This document shows, piece by piece, positions 58,387 through 64,000 of a stretch of DNA of 64,000 nt. Origin of the DNA: an uncultured Oscillospiraceae bacterium (lineage in GTDB: Bacteria > Bacillota > Clostridia > Oscillospirales > Acutalibacteraceae); contig URFG01000006.1 of NCBI GenBank assembly GCA_900547095.1, positions 7,789-71,788 of the forward strand. Direction: 5' to 3'. Each line of letters opens with the position of its first letter. The stretch's first letter is position 1. The notes under the pieces were generated by a model. The model saw only the letters and a program-made list of their open reading frames with translations. It ran no database searches and was not told the DNA's origin. Made by a program: the position numbers and the translations under genes.

Positions 58387-59985
58387 TTAATTCTTTTTCA
58401 TAGCGGCCTCTATAAAGCCTTTAAATAATGGGTGCGCAATATTCGGTCTTGATTTGAATTCAGGGTGGAACTGAACTCCCACATAGAAATCCCTGTCCGA
58501 AAGCTCGACAGTTTCCACAAGTCTGCCGTCGGGCGAAAGACCGGATAAAGTAAGTCCCGCGTCTTCAAGAACAGTTCTGTAATCGTTATTGAATTCATAG
58601 CGGTGGCGGTGTCTTTCGGAAATTTCCTTTGATTTATAGCATTTAAACATCGTGGTGTTTTCTTTGATAACACACGGATATGCACCAAGCCTTAAAGTGC
58701 CGCCCTTATCCACGCTGTCGCTCTGTCCGGGCATAAAATCAATAACTTTATTTTTGCATATCTCATCAAATTCGCCCGAATCAGCGTCAGTGATTAAAGC
58801 TACATTTCTTGCATATTCTATAACCGCTATCTGCATTCCGAGGCAAATTCCGAAATAAGGAATTTTATTTTCTCTCGCATATTTTGCGGCTAAGATCATT
58901 CCCTCTATTCCTCTTCCGCCGAAACCGCCCGGAACGATTATTCCGTCAAGATGAGCTAAAAGGTCGCAGTAAGTATCGTTTGTAAGAGTTTCGGAATCTA
59001 TCCAGTTTATCTTTACCTTTGTATCGAGAGAATATCCCGCGTGCCTTAATGCCTCGGCAACGGAAAGATAAGCGTCGTGCAGCTGAACGTATTTTCCGAT
59101 AAGCCCGATATTTACTTCTTTTTTTGCCGCCTTTATTTTCTTTACCATTTCGGTCCATTCGGTAAGATTGGGGGATTTTGCTTCAATTCCGAGTTCTCTT
59201 AAAACGACCGATGAGAAATTTTCTTTTTCAAGCATAAGAGGAGCCTCATAAAGGCAAGGAATAGTAAGATTTTCTATAACGCAGTCTGGTTTAACATTGC
59301 AAAACATTGATATCTTTTTGAAGATAGATTCTTCCAAAGGCTCATCGCACCGCAAAACAATAATATCAGGCCTTATTCCCATTCCCTGCAATTCTTTTAC
59401 AGAATGCTGTGTAGGCTTGGATTTATGCTCGTCCGATCCGCTTAGAAAAGGAACAAGAGTAACGTGTATAAACAAGCTGTTTTCTTTTCCGACTTCCAAA
59501 GAAATTTGTCTTACCGCCTCAAGAAACGGCTGTGACTCTATATCGCCGATCGTACCGCCTATTTCGGTGATAACCACATCTGCGTCTGTCTGCTTACCTA
59601 CTCTGTAAACAAAATCCTTTATTTCATTTGTGATATGAGGAATTACCTGCACCGTGGAACCTAAATATTCTCCCCTGCGTTCTTTATTAAGCACATTCCA
59701 GTAGACCTTACCTGTTGTAAGATTTGAGAATTTATTAAGATTTTCATCTATAAATCTTTCATAGTGGCCGAGATCAAGGTCTGTTTCAGCGCCGTCTTCC
59801 GTAACATAAACTTCGCCGTGCTGATAGGGACTCATCGTTCCCGGATCGACATTGATATACGGATCAAGCTTCTGCGCCGCAACCTTAAGACCTCTCGCTT
59901 TTAAAAGTCTGCCGAGTGAAGCGGCAGTTATCCCTTTTCCAAGACCTGATACAACTCCGCCGGTAACAAAAATATATTTTGTCAT
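58387..59985 (-). CDS. pyrG: CTP synthase
   Basis: Amidates UTP to CTP with ATP and glutamine. The N-terminal synthase domain opens with FVTGGVVSGLGKGITAASL; the C-terminal class I glutamine amidotransferase has GICLGMQ (nucleophile Cys) and FHPEFKSRP (catalytic His-Glu). 532 aa is normal. It lies 14 nt after the ANTAR gene and so is probably in the glnA operon, making it responsive to glutamine-linked antitermination. No separate pyrG attenuator of the initially transcribed G-tract type is seen. Confidence 0.96.
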   Translation of the reverse strand: MTKYIFVTGGVVSGLGKGITAASLGRLLKARGLKVAAQKLDPYINVDPGTMSPYQHGEVYVTEDGAETDLDLGHYERFIDENLNKFSNLTTGKVYWNVLNKERRGEYLGSTVQVIPHITNEIKDFVYRVGKQTDADVVITEIGGTIGDIESQPFLEAVRQISLEVGKENSLFIHVTLVPFLSGSDEHKSKPTQHSVKELQGMGIRPDIIVLRCDEPLEESIFKKISMFCNVKPDCVIENLTIPCLYEAPLMLEKENFSSVVLRELGIEAKSPNLTEWTEMVKKIKAAKKEVNIGLIGKYVQLHDAYLSVAEALRHAGYSLDTKVKINWIDSETLTNDTYCDLLAHLDGIIVPGGFGGRGIEGMILAAKYARENKIPYFGICLGMQIAVIEYARNVALITDADSGEFDEICKNKVIDFMPGQSDSVDKGGTLRLGAYPCVIKENTTMFKCYKSKEISERHRHRYEFNNDYRTVLEDAGLTLSGLSPDGRLVETVELSDRDFYVGVQFHPEFKSRPNIAHPLFKGFIEAAMKKN

Positions 59986-59999
59986 TTTAAGTACTCCTC

Positions 60000-60581
60000 T
60001 TATTTATATGTTAATATTATATTTTCAGCAATTTTCTTTTTGGTAACGCATCTGTCCATTGCCTGCTTTTCAATAAACTTATGGGCTTCGTTCTCAGTCA
60101 TTTTAAGCTGATCGATAAGCAGCCATTTTGCCCTGTTTACAAGCCTTATCTCTTTCATTTCCTCTTCTACGGAAACGGTTTTTTCTTCCATTCTTTTAAG
60201 CCGCTCGCAGGTTCCGCAGAGAAGCTGCAAAGAAGAAGTAATCATTCCCGCCGTTGTCGGCTTTTGAAGAGTTAAAACTCCGAATCTCGAAACCTGCGCC
60301 GAAATATCAGGCAGAAATTCGGATTTTACTATAAGTAATACACCCGTCGTAGAGCAGCTGCAAAGATCAAGAGCAAATCTTGTTCCGAAATCATCGGGCA
60401 AAGGCGCGTTAATTATCACAATATCGGGGCGCTTCTGCAAAACTCTGCGCCTTGCAGAAGCGATATCGGATAAAATAACCGTATTAAATCTTGACTCCGG
60501 CAAGATAGGCATAACAGACATATTGAATTTTTCGGAAGCCGATACCAAAAGAAGATCGTATATTCTTTCTTCAAGCTGCAA
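60000..60581 (-). CDS. ANTAR-domain response regulator-like antiterminator
   Basis: 193-residue RNA-binding antiterminator. The N-terminal part (about 1-120) is a receiver-like fold (RPDIVIINAPLP); the usual phospho-acceptor Asp is not clear. A coiled-coil stretch (about 120-145) leads into the C-terminal ANTAR domain (RLVNRAKWLLIDQLKMTENEAHKFIEKQAMD), which binds paired hexaloop hairpins. TTG 60581 follows GGGAGG by about 8 nt. It lies 18 nt after glnA, whose leader carries a matching target, so autogenous operon control is likely. How it is signalled (nitrogen state, partner kinase) is not visible. Confidence 0.9.
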   Translation of the reverse strand: MQLEERIYDLLLVSASEKFNMSVMPILPESRFNTVILSDIASARRRVLQKRPDIVIINAPLPDDFGTRFALDLCSCSTTGVLLIVKSEFLPDISAQVSRFGVLTLQKPTTAGMITSSLQLLCGTCERLKRMEEKTVSVEEEMKEIRLVNRAKWLLIDQLKMTENEAHKFIEKQAMDRCVTKKKIAENIILTYK

Positions 60582-60599
60582 GCCTTTTTCCTCCCGATT

Positions 60600-61808
60600 T
60601 TAAGAAATATATTCTCCGATCACCGATTCGTGAAGATTTTCCCGAATAAAATCGCTTTGTTTTGCCACCGATTTTGCTTCTTCAAGACTTTCCGGTAAAG
60701 ACTCGGTATCAATTAATTCATCCTCGGTCAAAGCAAACATATTCTCATCTTTCGGATCTCTTAACTTATAATTTTCTTCTATTCCCTCGCCTGCCGCTTT
60801 CATTATAAGATAAAAAGCAAGATAAGGATTGCATAAAGGATCGGGCGATCTTAATTCTGCCCTTTTGAATTCTCCCTCGGCTGCAGGAACTCTTATAAGC
60901 TGAGATCTGTTTTCATTAGACCAGGAAATAAATTTCGGAGCCTTATCTCTGCCGAGCCTTAAATACGACTCCTCGCAGACATTAAGAAAAGCTGTAATTT
61001 CTTTAGATCTTTTTAATATTCCCTCTATAACATTAGAAAGAACATCATTTCTTTTTTTCGATTTTGCAGAAATATTTATATGCATTCCGTTTCCGGGGCA
61101 GTTTTTAAGCGGTCTCGGAGAAAATGAAGCCCAGAGCCCGTTTCTCGCCGCCACGGTGTTTACAACCGATTTGAATGTTATCGCATTATCCGCTGCAGTA
61201 ACAGGATCGGAATATCTGAAATCTATTTCGTTTTGTCCCGGACCCTCTTCGTGATGCGAGCTTTCGGGAATAATTCCCATTTGCTCGAGAGTTAAGCATA
61301 TTTCTCTGCGCACATTTTCGCCCTTATCTTCTGGAGCAATATCCATATATCCCGCGTTATCATAAGGTATAAGAGTTTTTTCGCCGTTTTCATCGAGCTT
61401 AAATAAATAAAACTCCATTTCCGCGCCGAAATAATAATTTTCGCCTTTATCCTCCGCGTCTTTTACGGCTTTTTTAAGCATATGCCTTAAATCGCCTTCG
61501 AAAGGTGTGCCGTCGGAATAAGTGACAGAACAGAACATTCTTACCACTCTTCCGTGTTCGGGGCGCCACGGCAAAACGCTCAAAGTGCCGCAATCGGGAT
61601 GCAAAAACAAATCGGAATGAACGCAGGTCGAAAAACCTCTGACAGCCGAGCCGTCAATAGCAATTCCCGAGCTTAAAGCTTTTTTAAGCTCGCCCGGCAT
61701 TATAGAAATGTTTTTTTGCAAACCGAAAACATCGCAAAACGCAAGCCTTATAAACTTAACGTCCTTTTCTTCTACATACTGTAAAATTTCTTCAGAGGTA
61801 TAATTCAT
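60600..61808 (-). CDS. glnA: Glutamine synthetase type I, short form
   Basis: Ammonia assimilation enzyme making glutamine from glutamate, NH4+ and ATP. FGAEMEFYLF (metal ligands), HHEEGPGQNEIDFRY, GNGMHINIS and NRSQLIRVPA are the GS-I active-site blocks. ATG 61808 follows AGGTAGAG and begins MNYTSEEILQYV; the in-frame ATG at 61856 lies in the leader hairpin. The protein is about 402 aa, shorter than the roughly 440-aa clostridial type, ending soon after the DFIRENLHESVIGEYI helix, so the last 30-40 residues of the family are missing. No GlnR-type gene is adjacent. Confidence 0.93.
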   Translation of the reverse strand: MNYTSEEILQYVEEKDVKFIRLAFCDVFGLQKNISIMPGELKKALSSGIAIDGSAVRGFSTCVHSDLFLHPDCGTLSVLPWRPEHGRVVRMFCSVTYSDGTPFEGDLRHMLKKAVKDAEDKGENYYFGAEMEFYLFKLDENGEKTLIPYDNAGYMDIAPEDKGENVRREICLTLEQMGIIPESSHHEEGPGQNEIDFRYSDPVTAADNAITFKSVVNTVAARNGLWASFSPRPLKNCPGNGMHINISAKSKKRNDVLSNVIEGILKRSKEITAFLNVCEESYLRLGRDKAPKFISWSNENRSQLIRVPAAEGEFKRAELRSPDPLCNPYLAFYLIMKAAGEGIEENYKLRDPKDENMFALTEDELIDTESLPESLEEAKSVAKQSDFIRENLHESVIGEYIS

Positions 61809-61835
61809 ATTCTCTACCTGCCTTAAAAAAATAAA

Positions 61836-61891
61836 GCGCTCATCGGAAAAGGGCAATAATCCCTTCTGCCGAATGAACGCCGTTGCCCATC
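61836..61891 (-). promoter_or_regulatory. ANTAR antiterminator / terminator leader of glnA
   Basis: Minus-strand RNA can fold as two hairpins: P1 GATGGGC (61891-61885), hexaloop AACGGC, GTTCATT (61878-61872); P2 GGCAG-A (61870-61865), hexaloop AGGGAT, T and TTGCC (61858-61852) with one bulged A. Both hexaloops have A1 and G4, the ANTAR recognition rule. The alternative is a terminator pairing 61880-61869 with 61846-61836, followed by a U-rich tract (61835-61825). P1 and P2 use the same bases as the terminator's 5' arm, so the folds are exclusive. Confidence 0.85.
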
Positions 61892-61900
61892 TGCTGATTA

Positions 61901-61929
61901 ATTATATCACACCAAAAAAATCCTGTCAA
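61901..61929 (-). promoter_or_regulatory. glnA promoter
   Basis: Minus strand TTGACA (61929-61924), 17 bp, TATAAT (61906-61901) with an upstream TG; a near-consensus sigma-A promoter. Confidence 0.88.
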
Positions 61930-61947
61930 TCGGATTTGATTATTTTT

Positions 61948-62070
61948 TTAAAAAGCAAAAGAGAGTCGCTTAAAATTCGCGGCTCTCTTTTGCTTTTAAG
62001 GGGTTTGAGGAGAGAATTCCTAATTTTAGGAATTATACCTTAAGGGTGCGGCTCCCTTTTTGGTACAACT
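61948..62070 (-). ncRNA. Candidate small RNA between glnA and the LytM gene
   Basis: A region with no ORF holds, in minus-strand order, AAGGG/CCCTT hairpin, a 9-bp hairpin AATTCCTAA/TTAGGAATT, and a strong terminator with 15-bp complementary arms (61951-61965 and 61983-61997) followed by TTTTT, ending just before the glnA promoter. No gene needs this terminator on either strand, so a short transcript is suggested. No clear promoter or known RNA family was recognised. Confidence 0.4.
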
Positions 62071-62124
62071 ATATAATAAACCATAAATTTGTACTTTCTA
62101 TGAACGCAATTTTAATTTTTTAGA

Positions 62125-62153
62125 GAATATATATTAATAATTTTGCGCATAAT
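62125..62153 (+). promoter_or_regulatory. Possible sporulation (sigma-F-like) promoter
   Basis: GAATA (62125-62129), 15 bp, GCGCATAAT (62145-62153), resembling GYATA-N15-GGNNANAMT with two mismatches, 34 bp before the LytM gene. Weak evidence. Confidence 0.3.
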
Positions 62154-62186
62154 AGCTTTGACAACGAAAAACAAGGAGAAATCAAT

Positions 62187-62882
62187 ATGAAATACAGCGA
62201 TTATTCATCTGATAATTCAAAAAAAATAAAAAAGAATGTTTACGGCGTGATTTTTTGCTGCATAGCATTCTTAGCAGTGATAATAAGATTATCCGTCAAT
62301 AATAAGGCTAAAGTTAAGGAAAATAAAAATTCATCAATTATAAACAGCCAGTCATATAATGATAAGGATACTTCAAAGGTTTCCTCTCAAACGGAAAATA
62401 AAGTTACAAGCGAGCCATATTCAGAGCCTGCTCCTGCAACATCAAGCACTGCAAAAACCCCCACTAAAACCGAAACAAAAGCTCCGACATTTGTAAATGC
62501 TGTCGAAGGGGCGGTAATTAAAGGTTACAGCGACACTAATCTGCAGTTTTCAAAAACATTCAATGATATGAGAATTCATACGGGCGTGGATATTGCGGCT
62601 AAAGCCGGCACAAAGGTAAAAGCCGTAAGCCAGGGCAAGGTAATCTCAGTTGAAAACTCCCTTACCACGGGAAAAACAGTGACTGTCGATCACAGCGGAA
62701 TAACCGTAAAATACTGCGGACTTGCAGTTATAAACGTATCTCAAAATGACGCCGTAAATGCGGGAGATACTTTAGGCACTCTCGGCGAAATCCCCTCCGA
62801 GTGCGAAGATCCCTCACATCTTCATTTAGAGGTTTACAGAGACGGCAATGTGATTTCTCCTAATGAAATAATGCCTAAATAA
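62187..62882 (+). CDS. Membrane-anchored M23 (LytM) peptidase, SpoIIQ-like
   Basis: 231-residue bitopic protein: one helix at about 18-37, a Ser/Thr/Lys/Pro-rich linker (about 40-103), and a LytM domain. The zinc-binding HTGVD and the HLHLEV motif are both intact, so it may be an active endopeptidase. Size and topology match SpoIIQ, the forespore membrane protein that pairs with SpoIIIAH, but no linked spoIID or other sporulation gene confirms this. AAGGAGAA precedes ATG 62187. A terminator follows. Confidence 0.8.
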   Translation: MKYSDYSSDNSKKIKKNVYGVIFCCIAFLAVIIRLSVNNKAKVKENKNSSIINSQSYNDKDTSKVSSQTENKVTSEPYSEPAPATSSTAKTPTKTETKAPTFVNAVEGAVIKGYSDTNLQFSKTFNDMRIHTGVDIAAKAGTKVKAVSQGKVISVENSLTTGKTVTVDHSGITVKYCGLAVINVSQNDAVNAGDTLGTLGEIPSECEDPSHLHLEVYRDGNVISPNEIMPK

Positions 62883-62917
62883 GATGCCCTCGACATAATC
62901 GCTTAGGGGCATAAAAT

Positions 62918-62960
62918 CAGGCTGTAAGAAAATCAATGTTTTCTTACAGCCTGTATTTTT
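62918..62960. terminator. Terminator between LytM gene and glyA
   Basis: Perfect 15-bp stem CAGGCTGTAAGAAAA (62918-62932) / TTTTCTTACAGCCTG (62939-62953), 6-nt loop, then TATTTTT on the plus strand. Confidence 0.88.
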
Positions 62961-64000
62961 AATATATCGGGAATTTCTCGCAAAGCTCTTTTACGCCGCT
63001 TGCTACTTTTTCCTTGTTTTTATTATAATCTTCAATTATATCGGCTATAAAGCCTGCGATAAGCTTCATTTCCGGCTCTTTAAACCCTCTCGAAGTCACG
63101 GCGGGAGTTCCAATCCTCAGTCCGCTCGTTACAAAAGGACTTAGAGTTTCATTCGGAATGGTGTTTTTATTGGCGGTTATATGCACCTCGTCAAGATAAG
63201 CTTCAAGTTCTTTTCCGGTAAGACCGGTGTTTGAAAGGTCAAGGAGCATGAGGTGATTGTCAGTTCCGTTTGATACTATCTTTATCCCGCGGTCTTTAAG
63301 ACTTGAGCTAAGCTTTGCCGCGTTTTTCACTATCTGCTTTTGATATTCCTTGAATTCATCGGTAAGCGCCTCGCCTAAAGCTACCGCTTTTGCGGCGATA
63401 ATATGCATAAGAGGTCCGCCCTGAGTGCCGGGGAAAACCGCCTTATCAATCAATTTTGCGTATTTTTCTTTACAAAGTATCATTCCGCCTCTCGGGCCTC
63501 TTAAGGTCTTATGAGTGGTAGTGGTAACAACATCGGCAAAGGGAACGGGCGATGGATGAAGACCTGCCGCAACAAGCCCCGCAATATGAGCCATATCCAC
63601 CATTAAATATGCTCCCACTTTATCCGCTATTTCCCTGCAGCGCTTAAAATCAATAATTCTGGAATATGCGCTTGCTCCGGCTATTATCATTTTCGGCTTG
63701 CAATCAAGCGCAATTTTTTCCATTTCATCATAATCAATGGTTTCGGTTTCTTTATTCACGCCGTAAGGCACTATATTAAAGTATTTACCCGAAATATTAA
63801 CAGGCGAGCCGTGAGATAAGTGGCCTCCCTGCGATAAGTTCATTCCCATAATGGTATCTCCGGGATTTAAAAGCGCAAAGAAAACAGCAAGGTTTGCATT
63901 TGCTCCCGAATGAGGCTGAACATTCGCATGCTCCGCTCCAAAGAGCTTTTTGGCTCTTTCTCTTGCAATATTTTCGACTATATCTACATATTGGCAGGCG
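62959..64000 (-). CDS. glyA: Serine hydroxymethyltransferase, 5' end outside window
   Basis: PLP enzyme interconverting serine and glycine and charging THF with one-carbon units. The frame is open to the window edge, so the start lies beyond 64000; the ATG at 63849 is internal. Visible motifs include VQPHSGANANLAVF, GGHLSHG, MVDMAHIAGLVAAG, and the PLP-lysine segment TTTTHKTLRGPRGG. C-terminus ends LCEKFPIY. It supplies methylene-THF, linking to fmt and nucleotide genes in the window only by metabolism. Confidence 0.96.
   Translation of the reverse strand, partial: ACQYVDIVENIARERAKKLFGAEHANVQPHSGANANLAVFFALLNPGDTIMGMNLSQGGHLSHGSPVNISGKYFNIVPYGVNKETETIDYDEMEKIALDCKPKMIIAGASAYSRIIDFKRCREIADKVGAYLMVDMAHIAGLVAAGLHPSPVPFADVVTTTTHKTLRGPRGGMILCKEKYAKLIDKAVFPGTQGGPLMHIIAAKAVALGEALTDEFKEYQKQIVKNAAKLSSSLKDRGIKIVSNGTDNHLMLLDLSNTGLTGKELEAYLDEVHITANKNTIPNETLSPFVTSGLRIGTPAVTSRGFKEPEMKLIAGFIADIIEDYNKNKEKVASGVKELCEKFPIY

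Noticed and set aside
61836..61891. Glutamine riboswitch (glnA RNA motif)
   Set aside because: CGTTCA is shared, but the GGACGGAAGTAGG block of that aptamer is absent; the dual-hexaloop ANTAR fold explains the leader better.
62000..62060. T-box-like string AAGGGTGCGGC on the plus strand
   Set aside because: No TGGN acceptor-binding bulge in the right context, no stem I or specifier, and no synthetase or amino-acid gene downstream.
62884..62910. Hairpin GCCC...GGGGC after the LytM gene
   Set aside because: Stem of 4-5 bp with a long loop and no T tract; the 15-bp terminator just downstream accounts for termination.
1..64000. CRISPR array, prophage or insertion sequence
   Set aside because: No regularly spaced repeats, Cas, integrase, transposase or phage structural genes were seen; the only repeats are short regulatory ones.

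Overview
This AT-rich window comes from a low-GC, endospore-forming Clostridia-type Firmicute. The repertoire (RemA, YpeB, SpoVD/SpoVE-type genes, a PASTA kinase, ANTAR and T-box control, many TTG starts) best fits a gut Oscillospiraceae/Ruminococcaceae-like lineage; that placement is inference from gene content. The region is almost entirely chromosomal housekeeping. I see no phage, insertion sequence, integron or CRISPR array.

Layout. 1-5.3 kb (+): the end of a polyprenyl-phosphate sugar transferase, a sugar nucleotidyltransferase, an S1-domain protein, a Mrp/NBP35 ATPase, trmB, an unknown membrane protein and a tiny ferredoxin-thioredoxin-reductase-like protein. 5.4-22 kb (-): one compact run of about 16.5 kb read from a good promoter at 22.0 kb: yicC, remA, gmk, rpoZ, priA, def, fmt, rsmB, rlmN, PP2C phosphatase, PASTA kinase, rsgA, mntP, comEC (no nuclease domain), holA, an RNase M5-like gene and a WYL regulator. 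22-25.8 kb: a large double-HTH regulator facing a zinc-ribbon membrane protein and a zinc-ribbon PrsW protease across a shared palindromic control region. 25.8-36.3 kb (-): a serine hydrolase, tRNA-Ser(GGA), ftsH, hpt, tilS, dnaB, rplI, RNase J, a small C39-like peptidase and ypeB. 36.3-43.5 kb (+): a T-box leader and type-2-like ileS, a small membrane protein, then an LtaS-like sulfatase, a Nudix hydrolase and a LOG protein. 43.5-55.9 kb (-): a division and cell wall cluster running mraZ, rsmH, ftsL, spoVD-like PBP, murE, mraY, ftsW, murG, murA, ftsQ, ftsZ, with three MraZ-box-like repeats in front. 56-58.3 kb (+): tsaE, tsaB, rpiB, upp. 58.4-61.8 kb (-): glnA, ANTAR regulator and pyrG, preceded by a leader that folds either as a terminator or as two A1/G4 hexaloops. 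62-64 kb: a LytM (SpoIIQ-like) membrane peptidase (+) and the 3' part of glyA (-).

How it works together. The large minus run couples nucleotide supply, replication restart, translation initiation and maturation, and Ser/Thr phosphorylation of cell wall processes. The mraZ cluster makes lipid II and the divisome, although murC, murD, murF and ftsA are not in the cluster here. The most informative non-coding signals are the glnA antitermination leader next to its likely ANTAR effector, the ileS T-box with an AUC specifier, a possible rare start codon for rlmN, the shared operator of the PrsW module, a perfect 14-bp inverted repeat before the C39-like gene that reuses a motif found elsewhere in the window, and a candidate small RNA between glnA and the LytM gene.
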